Both the position numbers and the translations under genes were made by a program. Shown here in pieces: positions 52,578-61,541 of a stretch of DNA of 64,000 nucleotides (its first letter is position 1; the number at the start of each line of letters is the position of its first letter). This DNA comes from Lentisphaerota bacterium. Lineage in GTDB: Bacteria > Verrucomicrobiota > Lentisphaeria > Victivallales > Victivallaceae. The stretch lies in contig JAAEMX010000025.1 in assembly GCA_024225035.1 (NCBI GenBank), forward strand, positions 124,001 to 188,000, in the 5' to 3' direction. The notes beneath the pieces are model-generated. The model ran no database searches and was not told the DNA's origin. It saw only the letters and a program-made list of their open reading frames with translations.

Positions 52578-54905
52578 ATGGCCGGGTATTGGTACAAGCG
52601 GTTACTTGTTAAAGGCTATTGGTATATAAAAGCACTGTCTGAAATAATCCGACAGCACACAATGGTCGGGGTTACTCCTTCTTTTCTGGTTTTTCTCGGC
52701 ATTCTGGATGGCATATTCCCGCAACTTCTCTTTGATGATGTCAGTCCCGGGCTGGGAATCCTGATGGTTATGCCGCTTGCTTTGATCAGTATTTTGCTGC
52801 TCAGGAGGCGTGAAGCTCTGGTTTTTACGCTGGCTGTCATTGCCGGTTTTCTGGCTCTTAACCTCAAATATATGCAGTTTCAACGTTCCTTTACCGAGGT
52901 GCTTGGCAACCGTGACCGTGGTGCTGAGGTTGTTTTGCGAATAAATGATACTGCATGCTGCGGTAAAGATATCAAATGGCTGGACAATCCTTCGCTTATT
53001 ACCGCTGAAGTCTTGAAAATAAAACTTAATGGTGAAAAGGATTGGCTAAAGACTTCCGGGCGGACGGCGGTCAGACTTCCTGAGGGGGCTTCAAAAGTTT
53101 TTTATGGCGATATTATAAAGCTCAAAGGAACTTTTCGTGATCCTTCCAATTATATGTTCAGTCGAAAGTACGTTATACATGATGATCCTCAGTCTTATGT
53201 CAGTGGTGGAGAGCTTTTGCATGAACCTGTTCCCGGCAGTGCTGATTTTGTGGATTATCTTAACTCACGCGGTATTCAGGTTGTTCTGCAGGGCAGAGAG
53301 TTTTTAGGAATTGAAGGAAGTAAGCCTCGAATTTACGGACCTATCTTGAAAGTTCGTAACTGGTTGCTGAGGATGACAATTAAAGGGATTGAAGATTTGC
53401 GAAGTCGAAGACTTCTGGCAACACTGCTTTTCGGTTGCCGGCAGGGGCTGGACTTTGGCACGAAAAATTCATATATCAAAAGCGGAACAGTTCATATTTT
53501 TACGGTGAGCGGTCTGCATGTTGGTATACTGGCTCTCATTCTAATGTGGTTTTTGCGTTGGGTGCCTTTTCGAACCAGACACGTTATTATTCCATTTATT
53601 GTGCTCCTCTATGCTTTAGCTACCGGCATGCATCCACCTGCATCACGGGCTCTTCTAATGATTACAATATGGTGTTTCTGCCGTGCGGCATTGTTGAAGG
53701 TGCCGCCTTTAAATGTGGTTTTTCTGGCCGCTTCGGTGCTTTTGTTGAAAAATCCTTTTTATATGAAGGATATGGGATTTCAGTTTTCATTTGTAGTAGT
53801 AGGATTCCTGATTGCAGCAGCCGACGGAATGCATGAATGGTCAAAATTTCCGGGTGAGGTGCTGTTGTGGATACCTCCGTCGCATCGGCACTGGCTTACT
53901 GTATTGCGTGAAAAGTGGCTGCGGAAATTTAACTTAGGTCTTGTAGGCTGCCTGACTGCATGGCTGGCAAGTAGCGGCATATGTCTTTATTATCAGGGCA
54001 TTTACTTTCCTTTTTCAATCGTGGCTAACTTTTTACTGATCCCTTTTGTGTGGCTGCTGTTTAACTTTATTTTTGCAAAGCTTTTTGTCAGTATCATTCC
54101 GTTTATGGTGTATCCGGCGGCGCTGGCAGTTACTACGGTTCTGAATTTTATTGACGGGATTATACTGTTTTCACATTATATTTTTGAATCAACCAGTGCC
54201 ATTCGACCCAGTATTTCGGGGATGCTGTTCTTTTATGGTGCGCTGATTATGATGGTTTCCGCTCGTAAGCGAGCGTGGTTTTTTTCCGGCATGGCTGCGA
54301 TTATTGCTGTTGTGTTATACTGGCATTTTGCCAATCGTTTTATGCCTCCAACAGTGATGCTGATGCGAGGCGGAGGCAGTCAAGAGACCGCTGTAGTGCT
54401 GGCTGATCCGGAAAACAGGGAAGCAGTAGTGATTAACGTTCCTTCGTTTGAGGCTGCCAAAACTATAGTTGCCAAGCTGGGTGAGCGCGGCATTCGACGC
54501 ATAGAATATGTTGCGTTTACCGGAAGTACTAAGGCTTTCAGCGCGGGAGCTGGGACTTTGCGGGTGCGGGTAGGAGCCGATAATCTGATTCAAATGAATC
54601 CGGTGTCCAGAAGCCGCAATTTCAAAAAGACAGTTTCAGATATGGTGGCGAAAGGAGCCAAATATCTTAGAGGAAAGCGACAGGTTGATAAGGAAGGAAC
54701 TATGAAATATTTGTTCAGTAGTCCGCAGTTGGAAATAACAAGTCAAAAAGATATTTTTGATATTGAATATCATCTTCGAGCACTACATATTAAAGTGTTG
54801 AATAATAACGGGAAATATTTGATCAAGATTGGCGGGCGCAAATTAGCCAATGGTTTCATTAAAAACGGCTCATATTTGGAGATAAGGGAATATGTCATCA
54901 AGTAA
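52578..54905 (+). CDS. comEC: ComEC/Rec2 DNA-uptake channel with degenerate C-terminal domain
   Basis: A 775-residue polytopic membrane protein. Residues about 80-260 are the extracytoplasmic OB-like domain. The Competence domain follows with the hallmarks TVSGLHVGILAL and TGMHPPASRALLMITIW, predicted to form the channel carrying single-stranded DNA into the cytosol. The C-terminal part aligns in outline with the metallo-beta-lactamase domain of ComEC, but the HxHxDH metal site is replaced by TGSTKAFSAG, so it cannot bind zinc in the usual way. The ATG at 52578 is chosen; a GTG nine bases earlier is possible. It overlaps the GT4 gene by 14 bases. Confidence 0.9.
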   Translation: MAGYWYKRLLVKGYWYIKALSEIIRQHTMVGVTPSFLVFLGILDGIFPQLLFDDVSPGLGILMVMPLALISILLLRRREALVFTLAVIAGFLALNLKYMQFQRSFTEVLGNRDRGAEVVLRINDTACCGKDIKWLDNPSLITAEVLKIKLNGEKDWLKTSGRTAVRLPEGASKVFYGDIIKLKGTFRDPSNYMFSRKYVIHDDPQSYVSGGELLHEPVPGSADFVDYLNSRGIQVVLQGREFLGIEGSKPRIYGPILKVRNWLLRMTIKGIEDLRSRRLLATLLFGCRQGLDFGTKNSYIKSGTVHIFTVSGLHVGILALILMWFLRWVPFRTRHVIIPFIVLLYALATGMHPPASRALLMITIWCFCRAALLKVPPLNVVFLAASVLLLKNPFYMKDMGFQFSFVVVGFLIAAADGMHEWSKFPGEVLLWIPPSHRHWLTVLREKWLRKFNLGLVGCLTAWLASSGICLYYQGIYFPFSIVANFLLIPFVWLLFNFIFAKLFVSIIPFMVYPAALAVTTVLNFIDGIILFSHYIFESTSAIRPSISGMLFFYGALIMMVSARKRAWFFSGMAAIIAVVLYWHFANRFMPPTVMLMRGGGSQETAVVLADPENREAVVINVPSFEAAKTIVAKLGERGIRRIEYVAFTGSTKAFSAGAGTLRVRVGADNLIQMNPVSRSRNFKKTVSDMVAKGAKYLRGKRQVDKEGTMKYLFSSPQLEITSQKDIFDIEYHLRALHIKVLNNNGKYLIKIGGRKLANGFIKNGSYLEIREYVIK

Positions 54906-56073
54906 AAGGAAATTGAAAATTTGCCATGTTATCACCCGGATGATTGTGGGTGGTGCTCAAGAGAATACTTTATTTACAATTGTAGGGCATATTCAGGAAG
55001 GGCATGAAGTAGTATTGGTTACGGGCCCATCTCCAGGTCCTGAAGGTGAATTGCTGAGTAATTCTGATTATCCAAAATTTGAAATAGCTGAAATTCCCCA
55101 TTTGGTGCGTGAAGTCAGTGTTAGTAAAGATATTAAAGCATATCGTGAGCTGAAAAAGTTTTTTAAAGAACGTAAATTCGATGTTGTTCATACTCATAGC
55201 TCAAAAGCCGGAGTATTGGGGCGCGCCGCGGCATGGGACTGTAAAGTTCCTTTGGTTGTCCATACTGTTCACGGACAGGCTTTTCACCCGTACGAAAGCT
55301 CCTGGAAAAACTTGTTGTACATAAATGCTGAACGCTGGGCCGCTAAACGATGCCACAAGATTTACGCTGTGGCGCAAGCGATGATTGACCAGTGTGTTGA
55401 GTGCAAAGTAGCGCCGCGCGAAAAGTATCAGGTAGTATATAGCGGTATGGAGATAGGTAAGTTCCTTAACTCAAAGCCTGAAGCTGACTTGCGAGTGCAG
55501 CTCGGCATTCCTGAAGGCGTCAGGGTGGTTGGAGCTGTAGCAAGGCTATTTCCTTTGAAGGGATACGAATACTTTATTCCGGCGGCACAGGCTATTGCTG
55601 AAAAGCATGACGATGTCCATTTTCTGATAGTCGGTAATGGTTCTATGTATGAAGAAATGCAGGCGCAGATTGCTGAAATAGGCCTGACTGACCGCTTTCA
55701 CTTTGCCGGACTGGTGCCACCTGATGAAGTATACCGTTACATTGCGTTGATGGATTTGCTTATGCATCTTTCTTTGCGGGAAGGTTTGCCGCGTTCAGTT
55801 GTTCAGGCATTGGCTTCCGGCAAACCCGCTATCGGGTTCAGGCTCGATGGGACCCCCGAGGTGGTTCTTGACGGTTCAACCGGTTACTGTGCTGAGCCTC
55901 AGAGTGTCGAAAGTGTAGTGAAATTCGCTCTGAAAATCCTTGAAAGTCCTGAGCTTGCGGCAAAGATGGGTGAAAATGGTAAAAAACTGGTTGCTGAAAA
56001 ATTCGACTGGCACAAGATGTCCAGTATTCTTGAAGAAGATTATTTAAAAATGCTTTCTGTTTTAGGAAAATAG
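54892..56073 (+). CDS. GT4-family glycosyltransferase
   Basis: A 393-residue GT-B glycosyltransferase. It begins with CHVITRMIVGGAQENTLFTI, has HTHSSKAGVLGR and HTVHGQAFHPYESS in the N-terminal half, and in the C-terminal half AVARLFPLKGYEYFIPA and LREGLPRSVVQALASGKPAIG with the E-x7-E motif region. It probably adds a sugar to an envelope polysaccharide or lipid carrier. It overlaps comEC by 14 bases and precedes larE by 11. Confidence 0.92.
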   Translation: MSSSKRKLKICHVITRMIVGGAQENTLFTIVGHIQEGHEVVLVTGPSPGPEGELLSNSDYPKFEIAEIPHLVREVSVSKDIKAYRELKKFFKERKFDVVHTHSSKAGVLGRAAAWDCKVPLVVHTVHGQAFHPYESSWKNLLYINAERWAAKRCHKIYAVAQAMIDQCVECKVAPREKYQVVYSGMEIGKFLNSKPEADLRVQLGIPEGVRVVGAVARLFPLKGYEYFIPAAQAIAEKHDDVHFLIVGNGSMYEEMQAQIAEIGLTDRFHFAGLVPPDEVYRYIALMDLLMHLSLREGLPRSVVQALASGKPAIGFRLDGTPEVVLDGSTGYCAEPQSVESVVKFALKILESPELAAKMGENGKKLVAEKFDWHKMSSILEEDYLKMLSVLGK

Positions 56074-56084
56074 TTGAGTTGATC

Positions 56085-56891
56085 ATGTCTAAATTGTCCA
56101 GTGAAGAAAAATTGATGAACGTGCTCAAAGAGATGGGCAGTGTCGCCATCTGTTTTTCGGGCGGCGTTGACAGCACCTTGCTGGCGGCAGCAGCTGAGCG
56201 TGCATTGCCTGAAGATAAATTTTTACTGTTTCACGCAATTTCCGAAATGCTCCCACGGCGTGAGCATGAGTTCGCTATGAATTGGACTAGGGAAAATGAC
56301 TTACCACTTCGCCTTATTCGCCTTAAGCCCTTAGAGGACAGTGACGTTGTCAGGAATGACCAGCAGCGTTGCTATTACTGCAAAAAAATAATAATGCGGG
56401 GTATTATTGAAGCAGCTAAGGCTGCCGGAATGGCATATGTTGCTGACGGTTACAATTTAGATGATATTGATGACTATCGACCGGGAACTGCTGCGGCGGA
56501 AGAACTGGGAGTAAGGCACCCTCTGCTTGAAGCTGGTTTTGATAAAAAGATGATTCGTGAACTTTCGCATGAGTGGGGAATTCCTAATTACGATAGTCCG
56601 GCCTCGGCATGTTTGGCTTCGCGTGTTCCTTATGGTAAGTTGCTGGATGCTAAGAGCTTAAAAATAGTTGATGCTGCAGAGGAATATCTTCAGGATATAG
56701 GATTTGCTGGCTGCAGAGTGAGACTGCAGGGGAAAAATGACGCTAGAATTGAGCTTAGAATGGCTGATTTAGCTAAAGCAGCCATTCTTTCCACGCAGAT
56801 TACTGAAAAGCTCAAAAGAATTGGATTTGAAAACGTTTTACTTGATCTGAGCGGTTACCGTCGAGGCGGCGGTTTCAATCCGAAGAAGTAA
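56085..56891 (+). CDS. larE: ATP-dependent sacrificial sulfur transferase LarE
   Basis: A 268-residue PP-loop ATPase. The pyrophosphatase motif is FSGGVDSTLLAAA, followed by NDQQRCYYCKK and SPASACLASRVPYGK; the Cys of CLASR matches the sacrificial sulfur donor of lactobacilli LarE. LarE thiolates the nicotinic-acid-derived pincer cofactor of lactate racemase-like enzymes. LarB, LarC and LarA are not in the window. The ATG at 56085 is used. Confidence 0.92.
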   Translation: MSKLSSEEKLMNVLKEMGSVAICFSGGVDSTLLAAAAERALPEDKFLLFHAISEMLPRREHEFAMNWTRENDLPLRLIRLKPLEDSDVVRNDQQRCYYCKKIIMRGIIEAAKAAGMAYVADGYNLDDIDDYRPGTAAAEELGVRHPLLEAGFDKKMIRELSHEWGIPNYDSPASACLASRVPYGKLLDAKSLKIVDAAEEYLQDIGFAGCRVRLQGKNDARIELRMADLAKAAILSTQITEKLKRIGFENVLLDLSGYRRGGGFNPKK

Positions 56892-56897
56892 AGGTTT

Positions 56898-57371
56898 TTA
56901 CAGACGTGCCATTGCTTTACGGGCATCCATATCATCCTGTCTTTTGCGCAGGGTGTCACGCTTATCGCTGTGAGTTTTTCCCTTACACAAACCGATTTCT
57001 ACTTTTATCAGCCCGTGCTTCAGATAAAACTTCAGGGGAACAAGTGTCAACCCTTTTTCTTTAATCTGCTGCCAGAGTTTTAGAATCTCTTTTTTATTTA
57101 ACAGCAGTTTACGGTTGCGCTTGGGATCATGGTTGAACAGGTTGCCATGCTCGTAGGTCGCGATATGCACGTTTACTAAATAGGCTTCCCCGCGAATGAT
57201 TTTGATGTAGGAGTCAGCCATGGAAATATTACGGGCACGACAGCTTTTAACCTCAGTGCCTTTCAGCTGAATCCCAGCTTCACAGCGGTCAAGAACAGTA
57301 TAGTCGTGAAACGCTTTTTTATTTCTGGCCAGCGGTCCGCCGGCTTCTTTTTTTTCTTTCTTTTTGCCCAT
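56898..57371 (-). CDS. smpB: SsrA-binding protein
   Basis: A 157-residue tmRNA partner for ribosome rescue. It shows ALARNKKAFHDYTVLDRCEAGIQLKGTEVKS-type opening, SMADSYIKI, the HDPKRNRKLLLNKKEI block, and the basic tail GKTHSDKRDTLRKRQ. The tmRNA gene itself is not in the window. It is convergent with larE, with a 6-bp gap. Confidence 0.97.
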   Translation of the reverse strand: MGKKKEKKEAGGPLARNKKAFHDYTVLDRCEAGIQLKGTEVKSCRARNISMADSYIKIIRGEAYLVNVHIATYEHGNLFNHDPKRNRKLLLNKKEILKLWQQIKEKGLTLVPLKFYLKHGLIKVEIGLCKGKTHSDKRDTLRKRQDDMDARKAMARL

Positions 57372-57424
57372 TTGGATTGTGCCGTCCGGAATAAATTAAG
57401 GGAGGACGGAGCCTCCCGGATTAA

Positions 57425-58591
57425 TTACTTTTCTTTGAGAAACTGGCTTGCCTTTTTCTCAAAATCTACTTTACGCGGGTGGTTTTTGCTGTCAACGAGT
57501 GAGTCCTGGAATTTTTCCAGAAGCTCTTTCTGTTCACGGCTGAGATTAGTTGGAACTTCTACAGCTATGCGAACATGCATGTCACCACGAGAGCCGCCGC
57601 GAAGTGCTGGAACACCTTTACCTTTAAGGCGCAGAATTGTTCCGTTCTGAGTTCCCGCCGGAATTTTCATTTTAGCTTTGCCGGTAATAGTAGGGACTTC
57701 AACAACACCGCCCATTGCAGCAATTTTGAATGGGATCGGCATTTCAGCAAGCAGGTCATTACCTTCACGCTTAAAAATTTTGTGCTGTTTTACATGAATG
57801 AATACGTAAAGGTCACCGTTGCTGCCGCCGCGAACACCGCTTTCGCCTTCATTTGCAACACGCAGTCTGGAGCCGGTGTCGACACCGGGAGGAATATGGA
57901 TCTGTAGTTTACGTTCAACACGTACACGTCCTTCTCCGTGACACTTATGGCAAGGTTTATCAACTACCTGACCAGCGCCCTGGCAGCTTGGACAAGTCTG
58001 TCTTACGCTGAAAAAGCCCTGTGACATGGCAATCTGGCCTGAGCCGCCACAACGACTGCAGGTAATGCGGCTTGAGCCCGGTTCGCAGCCCGTGCTGTCA
58101 CAGCTTTTGCAGCCTGACATTTTAGGAATAGTGATACGTCTGTCTGCACCGTAAACTGCATCTTCAAAGTCAATCTCAATATCATAGCGCAGGTCAGCAC
58201 CATCTATAGCACCGCTGGCGCTGGAGCGACGACCGCCGCCGCCACCGCCGCCAAAAAGGTCTTCAAAAATGCTGCTGCCGCCGCCACCGCCGCCGCCAAA
58301 TACCTGACTGAAGATATCGAACGGATCGTGGAAGCCGCCAGCTCCACCGGGACCGCCTCGGCCACCGTTGGTAAACGCAGCGTGACCGAACTGATCATAT
58401 TTTGCACGCTTGCCTTTATCGCTGAGTACTTCATAAGCTTCTGAAATTTCTTTAAACTTCTCTTCAGCTTCTTTGTTCCCCGGGTTTTTGTCCGGGTGAT
58501 ATTTGATGGCCAGTTTGCGGTAGGCCTTTTTTAATTCTGCATCTGAGGCGCTTTTATTTACGCCTAGCAAATCGTAATAGTCATTTGACAT
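57425..58591 (-). CDS. dnaJ: Chaperone DnaJ
   Basis: A 388-residue type I J-protein. The J domain (1-70) has [16 protein letters not shown] with HPD. A long Gly-rich region follows (about 75-125). The zinc domain has four Cys pairs; the first is CKSCDSTG, with Ser at a usually Gly position. Substrate-binding C-terminal domains complete it. It stimulates DnaK, which is not in the window. It follows grpE by 17 bp. Confidence 0.97.
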   Translation of the reverse strand: MSNDYYDLLGVNKSASDAELKKAYRKLAIKYHPDKNPGNKEAEEKFKEISEAYEVLSDKGKRAKYDQFGHAAFTNGGRGGPGGAGGFHDPFDIFSQVFGGGGGGGSSIFEDLFGGGGGGGRRSSASGAIDGADLRYDIEIDFEDAVYGADRRITIPKMSGCKSCDSTGCEPGSSRITCSRCGGSGQIAMSQGFFSVRQTCPSCQGAGQVVDKPCHKCHGEGRVRVERKLQIHIPPGVDTGSRLRVANEGESGVRGGSNGDLYVFIHVKQHKIFKREGNDLLAEMPIPFKIAAMGGVVEVPTITGKAKMKIPAGTQNGTILRLKGKGVPALRGGSRGDMHVRIAVEVPTNLSREQKELLEKFQDSLVDSKNHPRKVDFEKKASQFLKEK

Positions 58592-58608
58592 TTAATATAT
58601 TCTCCGGT

Positions 58609-59289
58609 TTACTGCTCTTCGCTTTTTTCATCACTGGCATCTTCTTTTTCAGCTGCAGCCGGACCGCTGCTTACGACAACAGTGGCAGGACGGAGCAGGC
58701 GTTCACCCATTTTGTAGCCGCAGCTCCACTGTTTGAGGACGTGATTTTCAGGAATTTCATCAGAAGATTCGTGTGCGACGGCTTCATGAAGTTCTGGATC
58801 AAAGGCTTTACCTTTGGCCTCAAAGCGTTCAACATTCAGTTCGTCAAGGGCTTTTTCGTATTCACCAAGGATCATTTCAAGGCCCTGACGTATTGCATCC
58901 ATATTATCAGAATTTTCTGCAGCCATAACCGCCATGTTGAAATGGTCAAATACCTGCAGGAAAGGTGTTATAGTATCGGTCAGTCCGAACATTCTTGCAT
59001 TAGCAATTTCTTTAGCTGTCCGTTTCCGATAGTTCATGAATTCGGCGTGTGTACGCAGAATTTTATCCTGGGTTTCCGCCAGTTGGATTTCGAGCTCCGT
59101 AATTTTTTCTTGCGGAGTAAGTTTTTTAGGTTTTTTAGCCTCTTTTTGGGTCTCTTCAGCAGCTTTTGCTTTTTCAGCTTCTTCAGCAGCTTTCACAGCC
59201 TTAGCTTCCTCATTCAGGATATCAAGCTCCGGTTCTTCGTCTGTCTTCCTGCTGCTTTTTGTATGTTTGCATTTTTTATCAGTTGTCAT
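58609..59289 (-). CDS. grpE: Nucleotide exchange factor GrpE
   Basis: A 226-residue DnaK exchange factor. An extended charged N-terminal part rich in Lys, Glu and Ala (about 1-70) leads into the long helix ELEIQLAETQDKILRTHAEFMNYRKRTAKEI. The C-terminal beta domain has FDPELHEAV and the VLKQWSCGYKMGERLLRPATVVVS signature. CAGGAG precedes the ATG. It is first in the grpE-dnaJ pair. Confidence 0.95.
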   Translation of the reverse strand: MTTDKKCKHTKSSRKTDEEPELDILNEEAKAVKAAEEAEKAKAAEETQKEAKKPKKLTPQEKITELEIQLAETQDKILRTHAEFMNYRKRTAKEIANARMFGLTDTITPFLQVFDHFNMAVMAAENSDNMDAIRQGLEMILGEYEKALDELNVERFEAKGKAFDPELHEAVAHESSDEIPENHVLKQWSCGYKMGERLLRPATVVVSSGPAAAEKEDASDEKSEEQ

Positions 59290-59694
59290 TTATCCAGTGT
59301 CTCCTGTTTAGGAATAAGGTATATGCAATTAAAAAAGTTAAATCTTATTAACAGTGAATCTGTTAATGTACTCAGACACTTGAAAAAATCAAATTATTTT
59401 AAAGTACAAAGTTGTTAAAAACAGCCAGCTGATTTCAGTGAGTGTCATATATTGGGATTTTTTCAAAACAGTATAGTACTGAAAAAGCCGTTTAAAACAT
59501 CTTTATGATCATTTTGAAATGCTTTCTTAATGAATTGTGAAATTTATGCTCAAAAGTTGTAAGTGTGTCACAATAAAAATAATCTGTTTTTTACTTGTTT
59601 CATTATTTTCTCAAATAGCTTTAATCAAGAGCTAGTACTCATGGTTTATATTATGACATTAGAAATCAAAATTTTTGAAAAAGGAGAGTTTGAG
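59290..59694. other. 405-bp divergent spacer upstream of grpE
   Basis: AT-rich. The one clear structure is a palindrome at 59347-59367. No CIRCE element is present. A frame running into this region upstream of the secretin-like gene lacks a ribosome binding site and family similarity. Confidence 0.5.
59347..59367. promoter_or_regulatory. Palindromic operator candidate upstream of grpE
   Basis: ATTAACAG (59347-59354) and CTGTTAAT (59360-59367) form a perfect 8-bp inverted repeat with a 5-bp centre, 58 bp upstream of the grpE start. Size and position suit a dimeric repressor site. It does not resemble CIRCE. Confidence 0.45.
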
Positions 59695-60150
59695 ATGAGA
59701 CATCCGTCGATAAATGAAAGAAACAAAGAAATTATCGACGGCGAAGAGGTGTGGATTACAGTTAAGCCTCAAAGGTCTTCAACCAGTTTGCGTAATACCA
59801 AATTTGCGTTGAAACCAGGGCGCTATGGGTTCCATATTTCTATAAATCCGATTGTGAATATGCGAGCTACTATTATGGATATTGATATGACCAACGTGAG
59901 TCTCATCGGCTGGACTTCAGACGGTACACCGCGTTTGTCCAAGGATAACCGTATAAAAACCAAAGTGCATATAGGACATAATAGCACTCGATTTGTTATC
60001 GGCGGACTGCGTAAACGTGAAGTTGTTCGCAGTATAACCGGGTTGCCTATTCTTTCAAAAATCCCTTTTCTTGGCTATCTGTTTTCTACTGAGAACGAGT
60101 CTACCAAACGTTCACAGCTGGTGCTGGTTTGCGAAGCTGAATCATCATAG
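59695..60150 (+). CDS. Stand-alone secretin C-terminal domain protein
   Basis: A 151-residue protein. Its second half is the conserved end of type II/IV secretins: RFVIGGLRKREVVRSITGLPILSKIPFLGYLFS, then KRSQLVLV. The strands before it (KTKVHIGHNS) fit the secretin beta-barrel. There are no N domains and no signal peptide. The ATG at 59695 has AAGGAGAG with six-base spacing, so the short form is what is translated. Full secretins exceed 400 residues, so this is either a decayed or duplicated fragment or a reduced secretin-like protein. Confidence 0.7.
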   Translation: MRHPSINERNKEIIDGEEVWITVKPQRSSTSLRNTKFALKPGRYGFHISINPIVNMRATIMDIDMTNVSLIGWTSDGTPRLSKDNRIKTKVHIGHNSTRFVIGGLRKREVVRSITGLPILSKIPFLGYLFSTENESTKRSQLVLVCEAESS

Positions 60151-60388
60151 CCGACAACAGCAGCGGGAATTGGTGTGAGTTCGGATGTTTACAAGATTGA
60201 ACAGAAGCTTTTGAATGCAGGGGGACAAGAATAAATACTTTTTTAATCAATGGGTTATGGACAAATAATCGTGTTTGTTATAAACTAGTATTAGTAACTG
60301 TTTAGTTGCATTAGGAGAGAATTAGCAGGGCTCACAAAACATTTTTCACTTAAATATTGTGATTCCTGTTCAAAAAGAGGAGCGTAAA

Positions 60389-61474
60389 ATGAAACGCTGG
60401 TTGATCATTATTGTCTGCATCGGTGCACTTTCCGCGCTGGTAATCGCCAATGTTAAGAATGATAATCCCCCGCTGGCAGGTAACTTCTATCTGGACTCAG
60501 ACCCCGACTCAGACATTGACCCGGGAGCAGAAAATTGGACTAACGGTTATTTTGAAAGCGCAACTGTTGACAAGCTGCCGGTTTATCATAACTTCCATGA
60601 ATGGCTTAAACAGATGACACGCCTTTATAAATGGCGTTTGCTTAAAGCCGAAGAGAGAAACGACTATTATTTTGCTCTGTTTGCCATCGGTATGAACAGC
60701 AGTGAACTGGCCTTTTGTTTTCACCATATTTCCGGTGAAAATCGTCGCATGGAAATTGAAGTGCAGGACGTTTTCGGTAAAAATATTCGTTTGAATCAGT
60801 GGGGCCCGAATTCCTCTCTGGTGCAGGAATACTGGGTAGTAAACCCCAAGACAGGTGAGGTTCTCAAGCGTCGTGAACTGAATGGATATGTTATCAGGAT
60901 GCACCGTTTTCCGCGTCACCTGCGGGTGATTTGCCGTGAAGTTAATGGCAAGAAAAAAGTCATTTTCAACGAAATGGTAGAAAATATCGTTGATTCAGTC
61001 CGTGGCATACAGGAAATAAGAACTCGTAAGCTGCCGAATACCGGTACAATTGAAAAATGGAGCAAGGCCGTGGCATTGCCTAGCTGGAAGCTCTTGAAAA
61101 GAGTTGCCAACGAAAATGGTTTTTTCGCAGTTTACAAGGTCAATGATAAGACCTTTGCCTTCTGCCGTCAATTCAAAGTGAAAACCGGAATGTATGAACG
61201 TGAATCAACCCTGAAACTTACAGACCTTAATGGCAAGCCGCTGCCATTGGTTTTCACCGCGGTAACCACTCTTAACAGGCGGTATCGATTAGTGAAAGAA
61301 GTTGATCACTCTGTTCAGGTTGTCAAGTATTCGATCATTGACGGAGCTGAGTTCAGAGCCCGTGAAAAACTTCCACCAGTTTTCCGTTTGCAGTATATCC
61401 TGCAGACAGATAACGGGAAAGCAAATGTTTGTTTTAATGAAATAATTAGTTTCGCTGCCCCTGTTGCTAATTAA
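60389..61474 (+). CDS. Membrane-anchored or exported protein, function unknown
   Basis: A 361-residue protein with one N-terminal hydrophobic segment (MKRWLIIIVCIGALSALVIA). An acidic spacer (DSDPDSDIDPG) follows, then two similar halves: WRLLKAEERNDYYFALFAIG..FCF and WKLLKRVANENGFFAVYKVN..FCR, each followed by a LxDxxGK-type strand pair. This suggests an internal duplication of a beta-rich domain. GAGGAG precedes the ATG at 60389. No family recognised. Confidence 0.7.
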   Translation: MKRWLIIIVCIGALSALVIANVKNDNPPLAGNFYLDSDPDSDIDPGAENWTNGYFESATVDKLPVYHNFHEWLKQMTRLYKWRLLKAEERNDYYFALFAIGMNSSELAFCFHHISGENRRMEIEVQDVFGKNIRLNQWGPNSSLVQEYWVVNPKTGEVLKRRELNGYVIRMHRFPRHLRVICREVNGKKKVIFNEMVENIVDSVRGIQEIRTRKLPNTGTIEKWSKAVALPSWKLLKRVANENGFFAVYKVNDKTFAFCRQFKVKTGMYERESTLKLTDLNGKPLPLVFTAVTTLNRRYRLVKEVDHSVQVVKYSIIDGAEFRAREKLPPVFRLQYILQTDNGKANVCFNEIISFAAPVAN

Positions 61475-61485
61475 ATACAAAGAAA

Positions 61486-61510
61486 CTTCATGCCCTCGAA
61501 GGGCATGAAG
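61486..61510. terminator. Hairpin between convergent genes
   Basis: CTTCATGCCC (61486-61495), loop TCGAA, GGGCATGAAG (61501-61510): a perfect 10-bp stem 11 bp after the plus-strand stop codon. It lacks a T-run, so it may end transcripts with Rho help or protect 3' ends. Confidence 0.5.
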
Positions 61511-61541
61511 GTATATCAGGGGGAGTAAAAAGGGTCTTAAC

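Noticed and set aside
56085-56891. LarE-like gene as part of a lar operon
   Set aside because: No larA, larB or larC or nickel transporter gene is in the window, so only the single gene can be called.
58585-59418. Long plus-strand frame opposite grpE
   Set aside because: It is the antisense of a certain grpE gene, and its Phe/Ser-rich translation is typical of the complement of Lys/Glu-rich codons.
59290-59694. CIRCE (HrcA) element upstream of grpE
   Set aside because: The TTAGCACTC-N9-GAGTGCTAA pattern is absent; only an unrelated palindrome is present.
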